A DNA stretch of 64,000 bases. Source: Streptomyces soli (GTDB lineage: Bacteria; Actinomycetota; Actinomycetes; Streptomycetales; Streptomycetaceae). The DNA lies in assembly GCF_003999195.1 (NCBI RefSeq), contig NZ_RJVR01000049.1:1-64000 (forward strand). Direction: 5' to 3'. Position 1 is the stretch's first letter. Every line of letters begins with the position of its first letter. A model generated the notes under the pieces. That model made no database searches, was not told the DNA's origin, and saw nothing but the letters and a program-made list of their open reading frames with translations. Positions 16,753 to 25,773 of this stretch are shown in pieces. The translations under genes were made by a program, and so were the position numbers.

Positions 16753-17703
16753 ATGCCCGCCGTGACCGTAGAAAATCCGCTCACCCTGCCACGCGTCCAG
16801 GCCCCCGCGGATGCGGCCCCGCGCCGGGCGCTCCAGGTGACCACCGCCCCCACCGGCTTCGAGGGCGAGGGCTTCCCCGTCCGCCGGGCGTTCGCGGGCA
16901 TCGACTACAAGAACCTCGACCCGTTCATCATGATGGACCAGATGGGCGAGGTGGAGTACGCGCCCGGAGAGCCCAAGGGCACGCCCTGGCACCCGCACCG
17001 GGGCTTCGAGACCGTCACGTACATCATGGACGGCACCTTCGTTCACCAGGACTCGCACGGCGGTGGCGGCACCATCACCAACGGCGACACCCAGTGGATG
17101 ACGGCCGGCTCCGGCCTGCTGCACATCGAGCAGCCGCCGGAGGAACTCGTGGTCAGCGGTGGCCTCTTCCACGGCCTGCAACTGTGGGTGAACCTGCCGC
17201 GCAAGGACAAGATGATCGCCCCGAAGTACCAGGACATCCGCGGCGGCAACATCAAGCTGCTGGCCTCGGCGGACGGCGCTTCCCTCATCCGCATCATCGC
17301 CGGTGAGGTCGGCGAGCACGCCGGTCCCGGTGCCACCCACACCCCGATCACCATGATCCACGCCTCCGTCAGCCCCGGCGCCGAGCTGACCCTGCCCTGG
17401 CGCTCCGACTTCAACGCCCTCGCGTACGGACTCGCCGGGCGCGGCTTCGCGGGCCCGGAGGGGCGCCCCTTCCGGATGGGCCAGTCGGTCGTCTTCGGCC
17501 GGGGTGACTCGCTCACCGTCCGGGCCGACGAGACCCAGGAGTCCCGCAGCCCGAACTTCGAGGTCGTGCTGCTGGGCGGGCAGCCGATTCGCGAGCCGAT
17601 GATGCAGTACGGCCCGTTCGTCATGAACACCCACGCCGAGCTGGCCCAGGCCTTCGACGACTTCCAGGCCGGCCGCCTGGGGACGATCCCGGCCGGAGCC
17701 TGA
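16753..17703 (+). CDS. Pirin family protein
   Basis: This 316-residue bicupin has the pirin signature GTPWHPHRGFETVTYIMDG (residues about 76-94), which supplies metal-binding His residues, followed by H-Q-D and the C-terminal pirin domain (residues about 190-295). Bacterial pirins often act as quercetin dioxygenases or bind metabolic enzymes; the role here is not decided. GTAGGAGG lies before the ATG. The upstream inverted repeat suggests control by a redox- or quinone-sensing repressor. It is monocistronic with a clear terminator. Confidence 0.93.
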   Translation: MPAVTVENPLTLPRVQAPADAAPRRALQVTTAPTGFEGEGFPVRRAFAGIDYKNLDPFIMMDQMGEVEYAPGEPKGTPWHPHRGFETVTYIMDGTFVHQDSHGGGGTITNGDTQWMTAGSGLLHIEQPPEELVVSGGLFHGLQLWVNLPRKDKMIAPKYQDIRGGNIKLLASADGASLIRIIAGEVGEHAGPGATHTPITMIHASVSPGAELTLPWRSDFNALAYGLAGRGFAGPEGRPFRMGQSVVFGRGDSLTVRADETQESRSPNFEVVLLGGQPIREPMMQYGPFVMNTHAELAQAFDDFQAGRLGTIPAGA

Positions 17704-17710
17704 CCCACGC

Positions 17711-17739
17711 GAACTCCCGTGGCCCTGCCACGGGAGTTC
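17711..17739 (+). terminator. Terminator after the pirin gene
   Basis: A perfect 13-bp stem (17711-17723 with 17727-17739) closes a CCT loop seven bases after the stop codon. Confidence 0.88.
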
Positions 17740-17772
17740 CGTCACATCATGACGGTTTGGGGTTGCGCCTTA

Positions 17773-17805
17773 TTACCGACGGGTAGCATCATTGCCAACC
17801 GGTAA
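17773..17805. promoter_or_regulatory. Promoter and candidate operator of the acyl-CoA dehydrogenase gene
   Basis: TTACCGACGGGTAG (17773-17786) is a near palindrome overlapping a TAGCAT -10 hexamer (17784-17789). A CGGTAA half-site follows at 17800-17805. TetR-type fatty-acid regulators use sites of this form. Overlap with the -10 implies repression. Confidence 0.45.
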
Positions 17806-17875
17806 GTGATAAAGCTGCGAGGACTGCGTACCCACACGTTCACGCCCTCCCCTCGACCCCGACGGAGCCGTCGCC

Positions 17876-19705
17876 ATGGGCCACTACAAGTCAAACCTCC
17901 GCGACATCGAGTTCAACCTCTTCGAGGTGCTCGGCCGCGACAAGCTCTACGGCACCGGCCCCTTCGCCGAGATGGACGTGGAGACCGCCAAGGACATCCT
18001 GTCCGAGGTGAACCGCCTCGCCGAGAACGAGCTGGCCGAGTCCTTCGCCGACGCCGACCGCAACCCGCCGGTCTTCGACCCGGACACCAACACCGCACCG
18101 GTCCCGGACACCTTCAAGAAGAGCTACCAGGCCTACATGGACTCCGAGTACTGGCGTCTGGGCCTGCCAGAGGAGATCGGCGGCACCACCGCCCCGGCGA
18201 CCCTGATCTGGTCGTACGCGGAGCTGATCCTCGGCTCGAACCCGGCGGTCTGGATGTACTCCTCCGGCCCGGCCTTCGCCGGCATCCTCTACTCCGAGGG
18301 CAACGAGACCCAGAAGCACATCGCGAGCATCGCGGTCGAGAAGCAGTGGGGCTCCACCATGGTCCTCACCGAGCCGGACGCCGGCTCGGACGTCGGCGCG
18401 GGCCGCACGAAGGCCGTGGAGCAGGAGGACGGCTCCTGGCACATCGAGGGCGTCAAGCGCTTCATCACCTCGGGCGAGCACGACATGTCCGAGAACATCA
18501 TCCACTACGTGCTGGCCCGCCCCGAGGGCGCCGGCCCCGGCACCAAGGGCCTGTCGCTCTTCATGGTCCCGAAGTACGAGTTCGACTTCGAGACCGGCGA
18601 GCTGGGCGCCCGTAACGGCGTCTACGCCACCAACGTCGAGCACAAGATGGGCCTCAAGGCCTCCAATACCTGCGAGATGACCTTCGGCGACCAGCACCCC
18701 GCCAAGGGCTGGCTGATCGGCGACAAGCACGACGGCATCCGCCAGATGTTCCGGATCATCGAGTTCGCCCGCATGATGGTCGGCACGAAGGCCATCGCCA
18801 CCCTGTCGACGGGCTACCTCAACGCGCTGGAGTACGCCAAGGAGCGCGTCCAGGGCCCCGACCTCGCGCAGTTCATGGACAAGACCGCGCCCAAGGTCAC
18901 CATCACGCACCACCCCGACGTCCGCCGCTCCCTGCTGACGCAGAAGGCGCACGCCGAGGGCATGCGGGCCCTCGTTCTCTACACGGCCTCGGTCCAGGAC
19001 GCGATCGCCGTCGCGGAGTCGGCCGGCGAGGACTCCGAGACCCTGCACGCGCTCAACGACCTGCTCCTCCCGATCGTCAAGGGCTACGGCTCCGAGAAGT
19101 CGTACGAACAGCTCGCCCAGTCCCTGCAGACCTTCGGCGGCTCCGGTTACCTGCAGGAGTACCCGATCGAGCAGTACATCCGGGACGCCAAGATCGACAC
19201 CCTCTACGAGGGCACCACCGCCATCCAGGGCCAGGACTACTTCTTCCGGAAGATCGTCCGTAACCAGGGCGCCGCCCTGACCACCCTCTCCGAGGAGATC
19301 AAGAAGTTCCTCGCCGAGGCCGTCGGCGGCGAGGAGCTGGCCACCGCCCGCGAGCAGCTCGCCAAGGCCGCTGTGGACCTGGAGTCGATCGTCGGCACCA
19401 TGCTGACCGACCTCGCAGGCACCGAGCAGGACGTCAAGAACATCTACAAGGTCGGCCTCAACGGCACCCGCCTGCTGCTCACCTCGGGCGACGTCGTGGT
19501 CGGCTACCTGCTCCTCAAGGGTGCCGCCATCGCCGCCGAGAAGCTGGCCGCCGGCGCCTCCGCCAAGGACGTCGCCTTCTACACCGGCAAGATCGCCGCC
19601 GCGAAGTTCTTCGCCGCGAACATCCTGCCGCTGGTCTCCGTCCAGCGCTCCATCGCCGAGAACGTCAGCCTCGACGTCATGGAGCTCCCGGAGGAGGCGT
19701 TCTAA
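17876..19705 (+). CDS. Acyl-CoA dehydrogenase (FadE-like, long form)
   Basis: This 609-residue flavoprotein has an N-terminal extension (about 1-80), the FAD/acyl-CoA fold with [15 protein letters not shown] near residue 162 and RFITSGEH near 199, and the C-terminal helical domains. A second C-terminal module (about 480-600) is typical of the large actinobacterial and FadE-like forms. It oxidises acyl-CoA to trans-2-enoyl-CoA and passes electrons to ETF. The catalytic Glu probably lies in the [14 protein letters not shown] segment near residue 445. It starts at ATG 17876 and is monocistronic, with a terminator after it. Chain-length preference cannot be told from sequence. Confidence 0.94.
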   Translation: MGHYKSNLRDIEFNLFEVLGRDKLYGTGPFAEMDVETAKDILSEVNRLAENELAESFADADRNPPVFDPDTNTAPVPDTFKKSYQAYMDSEYWRLGLPEEIGGTTAPATLIWSYAELILGSNPAVWMYSSGPAFAGILYSEGNETQKHIASIAVEKQWGSTMVLTEPDAGSDVGAGRTKAVEQEDGSWHIEGVKRFITSGEHDMSENIIHYVLARPEGAGPGTKGLSLFMVPKYEFDFETGELGARNGVYATNVEHKMGLKASNTCEMTFGDQHPAKGWLIGDKHDGIRQMFRIIEFARMMVGTKAIATLSTGYLNALEYAKERVQGPDLAQFMDKTAPKVTITHHPDVRRSLLTQKAHAEGMRALVLYTASVQDAIAVAESAGEDSETLHALNDLLLPIVKGYGSEKSYEQLAQSLQTFGGSGYLQEYPIEQYIRDAKIDTLYEGTTAIQGQDYFFRKIVRNQGAALTTLSEEIKKFLAEAVGGEELATAREQLAKAAVDLESIVGTMLTDLAGTEQDVKNIYKVGLNGTRLLLTSGDVVVGYLLLKGAAIAAEKLAAGASAKDVAFYTGKIAAAKFFAANILPLVSVQRSIAENVSLDVMELPEEAF

Positions 19706-19730
19706 GGACGCCCTCCGGTAAGCCGTTCAC

Positions 19731-19760
19731 CGGAGGCCCCCGCTCCGGCGGGGGCCTCCG
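19731..19760 (+). terminator. Terminator after the acyl-CoA dehydrogenase gene
   Basis: A perfect 13-bp stem (19731-19743 with 19748-19760) closes a four-base loop 25 bases after the stop. Confidence 0.88.
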
Positions 19761-19831
19761 GCGTGTGTTCAGGGCCTCCGTCCACGCCATGGCGTGCGGT
19801 TCCGGCCCGGTGCCTACTTATCCTTGACCCC

Positions 19832-21127
19832 ATGAACGCGCACCCCCACTTCGACCGTACCCACACCGACGACCTGGCGGCATTCATCACCGCCAGCCCG
19901 TCGCAGTACCACGCGGTCGCGAGTGCCGCAGAGCGCTTGGAGAAGGCGGGATTCCGGCAGGTCAGCGAGACCGAGGCCTGGGACGGCGAGACCGGGGGGA
20001 AGTACGTGCTGCGCGGTGGCGCGATCATCGCCTGGTACGTGCCGGCCGGCGCGCGGCCCGAGACACCCTTCCGCATCGTGGGAGCGCACACCGACTCCAC
20101 GAACCTGCGGGTCAAGCCGGTGCCCGACACCGCCTCGTACGGGTGGCGGCAGATCGCGGTGGAGATCTACGGGGGAGCGCTGCTCAACACCTGGCTCGAC
20201 CGCGATCTGGGGCTGTCCGGCCGGATCGTGCTGCGGGACGGCACCACCCGGCTGGTCAACGCCGACCGGCCGCTGCTGCGTGTCCCGCAGCTCGCCGTCC
20301 ACCTCGACCGGGGCGTCAACGAGAAGGGCCTCACCCTCGACAAGCAGCGGCACATGCAGCCGGTATGGGGCCTCGGCGGCCACGACGAGGGTGCGCTGGT
20401 GCGACTGGTGGCCGAGGAGGCGGGGGTGGAGCCCGGCGACGTGGTCGGCTGGGACCTCATGACACATGACGTCCAGCCCCCGGCCTACCTCGGCCGCGAC
20501 CACGAGTTCCTCGCCGCCGGCCGGCTGGACAACCTGCTGTCCGTCCACGCCGGCACCGCCGCCCTCGCCGCCGCTGCCGCCGGGCGCTCGGAGCTGCCGT
20601 ACATCCCGGTCCTCGCCGCCTTCGACCACGAGGAGAACGGCAGCGAGTCCGACACCGGCGCCGCCGGCCCGCTGCTGGGCAACGTCCTGGAGCGCTCGGT
20701 CTTCGCCCGCGGCGGCGTCTACGAGGACCGGGCCCGCGCGCTGGCCGGCACCGTCTGCGTCTCCTCCGACACCGGCCACGCCGTCCACCCCAACTACGCC
20801 GAGAAGCACGACCCCACGCACCGGCCGCTCCCCAACGGCGGCCCCATCCTCAAGGTCAACGTCAACCAGCGTTACGCCACCGACGGCACCGGCCGCGGCA
20901 TCTTCACCGCCGCCTGCGACCGGGCCGGCGTGCCGTGGCAGGTCTTCGTCTCCAACAACGCCCTGCCGTGCGGCACGACCATCGGCCCGATCACGGCCGC
21001 CCGGCACGGCATCACGACGGTGGACGTCGGCGTGCCGATCCTGTCCATGCACTCCGCGCGTGAGCTGTGCGGGGTGGCGGATCCGTATCTGCTGGCGAGA
21101 GCGCTGAAGGCCTTCCTGGAGGGCTGA
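19832..21127 (+). CDS. M18 family aspartyl aminopeptidase
   Basis: This 431-residue zinc peptidase has the M18 motif set: GAHTDS near residue 76, LDNL near 232, the catalytic HEENGS near 266, SSDTGHAVHPNY near 311, and the C-terminal MHSARE near 407. It removes N-terminal Asp or Glu residues from peptides in the cytoplasm. The chosen ATG at 19832 gives the normal family start; TATCCT at 19819-19824 seven bases upstream and no ribosome-binding site suggest a leaderless transcript. The gene is flanked by terminators and is probably monocistronic. Confidence 0.93.
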   Translation: MNAHPHFDRTHTDDLAAFITASPSQYHAVASAAERLEKAGFRQVSETEAWDGETGGKYVLRGGAIIAWYVPAGARPETPFRIVGAHTDSTNLRVKPVPDTASYGWRQIAVEIYGGALLNTWLDRDLGLSGRIVLRDGTTRLVNADRPLLRVPQLAVHLDRGVNEKGLTLDKQRHMQPVWGLGGHDEGALVRLVAEEAGVEPGDVVGWDLMTHDVQPPAYLGRDHEFLAAGRLDNLLSVHAGTAALAAAAAGRSELPYIPVLAAFDHEENGSESDTGAAGPLLGNVLERSVFARGGVYEDRARALAGTVCVSSDTGHAVHPNYAEKHDPTHRPLPNGGPILKVNVNQRYATDGTGRGIFTAACDRAGVPWQVFVSNNALPCGTTIGPITAARHGITTVDVGVPILSMHSARELCGVADPYLLARALKAFLEG

Positions 21128-21237
21128 GCCGACGGGTCTGCAGCGATGTCAGCATCGTGTCGTCACGCGACTGTTAAGAACCTCCCGGATAATAGTGATC
21201 AACGCACACAGCGTCATCACACCTCGGGGGACCCATC

Positions 21238-21873
21238 ATGCGACTGCTTCACGCCGCCGCCGCCATCACCGCCACGTCCGCTCTGGCCCTGACGCTCACC
21301 GCCTGTGGTGGGAACGACAGCGGCAGCACCGCTGGCGACCAGTCGTCCGCGCCCGTGTCGTCGCCCACGGCCTCCGCCGCTGGCTCCGCGCCGGCGGACA
21401 ACGCGGCCGCCACCCGGGACTCGGACAGCGGCACGGGCACCGGGACCGGCACGAGCAGCACCCGCTGCCACACCGCCGGGCTGGCGTTCTCCTTCGGCTC
21501 CGGCGACGGCACCGTGAGCAGCTCCGACGACCAGCAGAAGCTGGCCGTCGTCCTGAAGAACAAGGGCTCCGCCACCTGCTCCCTCCAGGGCTTCCCCGGG
21601 GTGGACCTGAAGGCCTCCAGTGGCTCCTGGTCGCTGGCCCGCAGCAGCGTGACGCCCAAGAAGGTCACCCTGGCGCCCGGCGGCAGCGCGACGTTCACCA
21701 TCTCCTTCCTCCCGTGGACCAAGGACAGCGGCACCGAGTTCAAGGCCACCTCGGTCGTCGTCACCCCGCCGAACGAGACCACCTCCGCCACCCTGACCTG
21801 GCCCGGCGGCAGTGTTCTGCTGCAGGACGGCGCCACGCACCCGGGCACGTACACCGGGCCCGTCGGCGACTGA
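21238..21873 (+). CDS. DUF4232 lipoprotein
   Basis: This 211-residue secreted protein has a lipobox (ALTLTAC, Cys23), a Ser/Gly/Thr-rich linker (residues about 24-78) and a C-terminal immunoglobulin-like DUF4232 domain (about 79-211), including KLAVVLKNKGSATCSLQGFPG. It should be anchored on the outer face of the membrane. Function is unknown. GGGGGA precedes the ATG. A long inverted repeat lies just downstream. Confidence 0.9.
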   Translation: MRLLHAAAAITATSALALTLTACGGNDSGSTAGDQSSAPVSSPTASAAGSAPADNAAATRDSDSGTGTGTGTSSTRCHTAGLAFSFGSGDGTVSSSDDQQKLAVVLKNKGSATCSLQGFPGVDLKASSGSWSLARSSVTPKKVTLAPGGSATFTISFLPWTKDSGTEFKATSVVVTPPNETTSATLTWPGGSVLLQDGATHPGTYTGPVGD

Positions 21874-21893
21874 GCCTCCCCAACACCCCTCGA

Positions 21894-21954
21894 CTGTGTG
21901 CCTGCTGTGAAGATGGGCCTATGATGCGACCCACCGGTAACAGCAGGCACACAG
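21894..21954. repeat. Perfect 15-bp inverted repeat with 31-bp spacer
   Basis: CTGTGTGCCTGCTGT (21894-21908) and ACAGCAGGCACACAG (21940-21954) are exact reverse complements. They start 21 bases after the DUF4232 stop and end 63 bases before the small secreted peptide gene. This could be a terminator with a long loop, a paired operator, or a structured leader. Confidence 0.8.
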
Positions 21955-22016
21955 ATATCGCCGCGGACCGGTTCTCGCTGCTTCAGCACTGACTTCAGTC
22001 CTGTGGGGGGACCTGT

Positions 22017-22214
22017 ATGAGACTCAAGCTCGCCGCGCTCGCCTGCGCGTCGACGGCCGCGACCCTGATGATCGGGCTGGCACCGGCCGCGTCGGCGGCG
22101 TCCATCGCGCCGACGCTGCTGGAGGCCGGAAACGTCCGCGTCGACCGACGACAACGCCGCCAGGCGAGAGCCATCGGCACGCGACACCGCCCCTCCTATT
22201 CGCGCGGCCTCTAA
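22017..22214 (+). CDS. Small secreted peptide (65 residues) or 5' remnant of a secreted protein
   Basis: GTGGGGGGA lies six bases before the ATG. The product has a clear signal peptide: MRLK start, hydrophobic core at residues 5-22, and an ASA-A cleavage site near residue 28. The mature part is only about 37 residues, strongly Arg-rich (RVDRRQRRQARAIGTRHR), and matches no family I know. Both a genuine basic exported peptide and a truncated gene fit. A hairpin (22271-22292) follows. Confidence 0.5.
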   Translation: MRLKLAALACASTAATLMIGLAPAASAASIAPTLLEAGNVRVDRRQRRQARAIGTRHRPSYSRGL

Positions 22215-22270
22215 GCCGGCCGGGACACCGCCGGTTCGTCTGCGTAGGCCCTCCGCACGGGGGTAGGCGA

Positions 22271-22292
22271 AGCCCTACGAGCCTGTAGGGCT
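22271..22292. repeat. Hairpin before the DUF6458 gene
   Basis: AGCCCTAC and GTAGGGCT (22271-22278 and 22285-22292) pair around a six-base loop. It may be a weak terminator for the peptide gene or an operator for the DUF6458 gene, whose GGAGG follows 10 bases later. Confidence 0.5.
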
Positions 22293-22315
22293 AACCCAGT
22301 TCGGAGGCGGACATC

Positions 22316-22537
22316 ATGGGCATCGGCGGTTGCATCGGTCTGATCGCGGTGGGGGCCATCCTCACATTCGCGACAGACTGGCACATGGCCGGAGTCAATC
22401 TCGATCTCGTCGGCCTGATCATGATGGCGGTCGGCGCGATCGGACTGGCCGCGTACATCAGCATCTTCAAGAAGCGGAGGGTCGTCGAACCCATGCCGGT
22501 GATGGATGAGCGCGCCCGGAACTACCCGCACGTCTGA
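22316..22537 (+). CDS. DUF6458 family small membrane protein
   Basis: This 73-residue protein has two transmembrane segments (residues about 4-20 and 28-50) joined by the WHMAGVNLDLVGLIMM region and a basic cytoplasmic tail. This is the DUF6458 pattern, common and uncharacterised in actinobacteria. TCGGAGG precedes the ATG. It converges on the thioredoxin-NHL gene with a 12-base gap. Confidence 0.85.
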   Translation: MGIGGCIGLIAVGAILTFATDWHMAGVNLDLVGLIMMAVGAIGLAAYISIFKKRRVVEPMPVMDERARNYPHV

Positions 22538-22549
22538 CGACACGTCCGA

Positions 22550-24322
22550 CTAGGCGTCAAGCCCGGCCAGTACGAGCGCGAGGCGCGTGTCGCCGCCCTC
22601 GGTGATCCGGACCGGGACGCCCCAGTCCTGCTGGTGGACGTGGCAGGCGGGGTACTCGTTGGCGGGGTCGTCGTCGCAGGACGCGGCCATCGCCGAGACG
22701 TGCAGCACCCCTTCCGCGATGCCGCCGTCGAGGACGAGTTCGCGGCTCAGATCCGTACCCTTGCCGGCGCCCTGGGCGAGCAGCCCGGGTGGCGTGGAGC
22801 TGACGAGCAGCCGGGTCGAAGGACCGTAGCGCTCGTCCAGCTTCTGGCCCGCCGGGGCGTGGAAGACCACGTCCAGACGGAGGGTGCCCGGCGCGACGTC
22901 GGTCGCGGGCCGCTGGGTGCGGTGCGCGGCGGCGTCGACCTGGACGGCCTCCTCCGGGAGCCGGAGCCGGGTGAGCCGGTGGCGGGCGGATTCGACGACC
23001 ACGATCTCCTCGCCGTCCAGCACCGCGTCGGACGGCTCGCGCAGATCCGTGGCCAGGGTGGTGACCTCGCCGGTGGCGGGGTCGTACCGCCGCAGCGCGT
23101 GGTTGTACGTGTCTGAGACCGCGACCGAGCCGTCCGGCAGCGCCGTGACGCCCAACGGGTGCTGGAGCAGCGCCTGTCCGGCGGCGCCGTCCCGGTGGCC
23201 GAAGTCGAAGAGGCCGGTGCCGACGGCCGTGTGGACGGTGAGGTCGCGGTCGACGTACCGCAGGGCGCTCGTCTCGGAGTCGGCGACCCAGAGCCGGTCC
23301 TCGGTGGCCGCCAGCCCCGACGGCTGCGCGAACCACGCCTCGGCCGCCGGCCCGTCGACCAGGCCCTCGTTGGTCGTACCGGCCGCCACCTCGACGGTCC
23401 CGGAAGCCGGGTCGTACGTCCAGAGCTGGTGCACGCCCGCCATCGCGATCCACACCTTGCCGCCCCACCACGCGACGTCCCACGGCGAGGACAGGTCCAC
23501 CTCGCGGGCGGGCCCGGCGGTCGGTGAGCCCTGCCACCACTGCCGGCCGGTCCCGGCGACCGTCTCGACGTCACCGGTGGCGGGGTCGTAGGTCCTGAGG
23601 GAGTGGTTCACCGTGTCGGCGACGATCACCCTGCCGTCCGGCAGCAGCGCGAGCCCCTGCGGCTCGTTGAAGGTGCCGCTGCCGCCGATCCGCCGTACGA
23701 CGGTCTCCGCGTCCGGCTCGAGCTCGACCAGCTGGTGCCGCGTCGTGTCGGACACCAGGAAACCGCCCGACGGCAGCCGCACCGCCTTGCCCGGGAAGCG
23801 CAGGTCCGTCGCCACCGGCTCCGGCGGCACGTACGGGCCGTCGCCGCGCCGCAGCGTGCCCTTCGCCGCGTGCTCGGTCTCCAGCGCGCTGATCAGCGTC
23901 TCCAGGGCGTGTGCGTGCCCCTCCCCGGAGTGCTGGGCGACCACATACCCCTCCGGGTCGATCACGGTCAGCGTCGGCCAGGCCCGTACGGCGTACTGCT
24001 TCCACGTCGCCAGCGCCGGGTCGTCCAGCACGGGGTGGTGCACGCCGTACCGCTCGACCGCGTCCACCACGGCGCGGTGGTCGGCCTCGTGCACGAACTT
24101 CGGCGAGTGGACGCCGACGATCACCACGGTGTCCCGGTGCTTCTCCTCCAGCTCGCGCAGCTCGTCCAGGACGTGCAGACAGTTGACGCAGCAGAAAGTC
24201 CAGAAATCCAAGATGACGATCGATCCCCGCAGGTCCGCGAGGGTCAGTTCCTTACCACCGGTGTTCAGCCAGCCGCCCTCGCCAATCAGCTCAGGGGCCC
24301 GGACGCGTGCACGTGTAGCCAT
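22550..24322 (-). CDS. Thioredoxin-domain protein with NHL repeats
   Basis: This 590-residue protein fuses an N-terminal TlpA/thioredoxin-like domain (about 1-150, redox motif FCCVNC near residue 46) to a six-bladed NHL beta-propeller (about 170-460, repeated pattern ADTVNHSLRTYDP / SDTYNHALRRYDP). A C-terminal beta domain follows. The domain order matches NHLRC2-like proteins. No signal peptide is seen, so it is probably cytoplasmic. The chosen ATG at 24320-24322 follows GGATGGA. It is divergent from the LURP-one gene, 40 bp away. A thiol-redox role is suggested by CxxC; the client is unknown. Confidence 0.9.
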   Translation of the reverse strand: MATRARVRAPELIGEGGWLNTGGKELTLADLRGSIVILDFWTFCCVNCLHVLDELRELEEKHRDTVVIVGVHSPKFVHEADHRAVVDAVERYGVHHPVLDDPALATWKQYAVRAWPTLTVIDPEGYVVAQHSGEGHAHALETLISALETEHAAKGTLRRGDGPYVPPEPVATDLRFPGKAVRLPSGGFLVSDTTRHQLVELEPDAETVVRRIGGSGTFNEPQGLALLPDGRVIVADTVNHSLRTYDPATGDVETVAGTGRQWWQGSPTAGPAREVDLSSPWDVAWWGGKVWIAMAGVHQLWTYDPASGTVEVAAGTTNEGLVDGPAAEAWFAQPSGLAATEDRLWVADSETSALRYVDRDLTVHTAVGTGLFDFGHRDGAAGQALLQHPLGVTALPDGSVAVSDTYNHALRRYDPATGEVTTLATDLREPSDAVLDGEEIVVVESARHRLTRLRLPEEAVQVDAAAHRTQRPATDVAPGTLRLDVVFHAPAGQKLDERYGPSTRLLVSSTPPGLLAQGAGKGTDLSRELVLDGGIAEGVLHVSAMAASCDDDPANEYPACHVHQQDWGVPVRITEGGDTRLALVLAGLDA

Positions 24323-24362
24323 GTTTCCATCCAACCTCATCCCGCTGGGTAGGCATTCCCCC

Positions 24363-24860
24363 ATGAAATATCTGGTTCGCGAGAAGATCCTCGCCCTCGG
24401 CGACGACTACTGGATCGAGGACGAGAACGGCAATCGCGCCTTCTACGTCGACGGCAAGGTGCTGCGCCTGCGCGACACCCTGGAGCTCCAGGACCCGCAC
24501 GGGACCGTCCTCGCCGTCATCCGCAAGAAGCTGGTCAGTCTCCGGGACACGATGACCGTGGAGCGGGACGGCGAGGAGCTGTTCACTGTCAAGAAGAAGC
24601 GGCTGACGCTGCTGCGGGACGCCTATCGCGCGAAGCTCGCCAGTGGCGAGGAACTGGAGATCCGCGGGGACATCATCGACAAGGAGTTCGACATCGAGTA
24701 CGAGGGGGAGAGGCTGGCCCGTATCAGCCGGAAGTGGTTCCGGGTCCGGGACACCTATGCCATCGGTGTGGAGCGGGAGGACGCGGACGTGGCGGTGCTC
24801 ATCGCGATCGCGGTGTGCGTGGACCGGCTCAGCGAGGCGGAGCAGGACGAGGAGGAGTAG
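24363..24860 (+). CDS. LURP-one-related family protein
   Basis: This 165-residue protein has the tubby-like LURP-one fold: MKYLVREKILALGDDYWIED at the start, then repeated strands such as AFYVDGKVLRLRDTLEL and LFTVKKKRLTLLRDAY, each pairing a Lys/Arg-rich turn with a hydrophobic strand. Function in bacteria is unknown; the eukaryotic relatives bind membrane phosphoinositides. TAGGCA seven bases before the ATG and no ribosome-binding site suggest a leaderless transcript. Its 3' end overlaps the opposing nitrilase gene by 32 bases. Confidence 0.88.
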   Translation: MKYLVREKILALGDDYWIEDENGNRAFYVDGKVLRLRDTLELQDPHGTVLAVIRKKLVSLRDTMTVERDGEELFTVKKKRLTLLRDAYRAKLASGEELEIRGDIIDKEFDIEYEGERLARISRKWFRVRDTYAIGVEREDADVAVLIAIAVCVDRLSEAEQDEEE

Positions 24861-25641
24861 GCAGCCCCAGCAGACGGTCCCGCAGGACGGGGAAGTCGGC
24901 GCGCGTCTTGGCGATGAGGGCGGGGTCGAGGTCGACGGTGAGGACTTCCTCGTCGTGGCCGGCTTCCGCCAGGACGGCGCCCCAGGGGTCGACGGCGATG
25001 CTGTGGCCGGCGAGCCGGAGCCCGCCGTGGGTGCCGGCGGTGCCGACGGCGAGGACGTAGGCCTGGGATTCGACGGCGCGGGCGCGGGCCAGGAGGGTCC
25101 AGTGCTCGCGGCGGCGTTCGGGCCACCCGGCGGGGATGACGAGGATCCCGGCGCCGGCGTCGACGAGCAGCCGGAAGAGCTCGGGGAAGCGCAGGTCGTA
25201 ACAGGTCGCGAGGCCCAGGACGGCGCCGCCGGGCAGCTCGGCTGTGACGATCGTCTCCCCCGCGGACATCAGGGCGGCCTCGCCGGTGTCGAAGCCGAAG
25301 CGGTGGATCTTGCGATAGGTGTGCCGCAGCTCACCGTCGGGCGAGAACAGCAGCGAGGTGTTGTAGATCTCACCGTCGGACGCCCGCTCGGGGATCGAAC
25401 CGGCGTGCAGCCAGACACCCGCGTCCAGCGCGGCGGCCGACATGACCTCCGCTGTGCGGCCGTCGACGGGCTCCGCCTCGATGGTGAACAGGTCCGCCGC
25501 GAAGGCACCCACAGTCCACAGTTCGGGGAGAACGACCAGGTCAGAGCCCATCTGACCGCGCACGAGTTCGGCAACCCGCTCGCGCCGGGCTTCGACCGTT
25601 TCGGCCGGGTCCACGTCGATCTGGATCAGAGAAACGCGCAC
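24829..25641 (-). CDS. Carbon-nitrogen hydrolase (nitrilase superfamily)
   Basis: This 270-residue protein has the Glu-Lys-Cys triad of the superfamily: PELW near residue 40 (Glu), YRKIHRF near 110 (Lys), and ATCYDLRFPELFR near 146 (Cys). It belongs to the amidase/omega-amidase group rather than true nitrilases, which would need more evidence. The GTG at 25639-25641 gives the family start VRVSLIQIDVDP. The 3' end overlaps the LURP-one gene in the opposite direction. It is divergent from the mycothiol-dependent isomerase gene, 132 bp away. Substrate not known. Confidence 0.92.
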   Translation of the reverse strand: MRVSLIQIDVDPAETVEARRERVAELVRGQMGSDLVVLPELWTVGAFAADLFTIEAEPVDGRTAEVMSAAALDAGVWLHAGSIPERASDGEIYNTSLLFSPDGELRHTYRKIHRFGFDTGEAALMSAGETIVTAELPGGAVLGLATCYDLRFPELFRLLVDAGAGILVIPAGWPERRREHWTLLARARAVESQAYVLAVGTAGTHGGLRLAGHSIAVDPWGAVLAEAGHDEEVLTVDLDPALIAKTRADFPVLRDRLLGLPTPPRPAPPR

Positions 25642-25773
25642 GCTACACCGTCCCTGAGTTCCGTACCTGCATACGGGCCTACGATCGTGACACGAAAGCA
25701 CTCCCGTGGTGTCACTGCGCAGCGTAATTTAGGCGCACACCACTACGACCGCGTCCGACCGTCGAGGGGTCCC

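Noticed and set aside
24829-24860. Gene fusion or misassembly where LURP-one and nitrilase overlap
   Set aside because: Convergent 3' overlaps of 9-38 bp occur four times here and both proteins end naturally.
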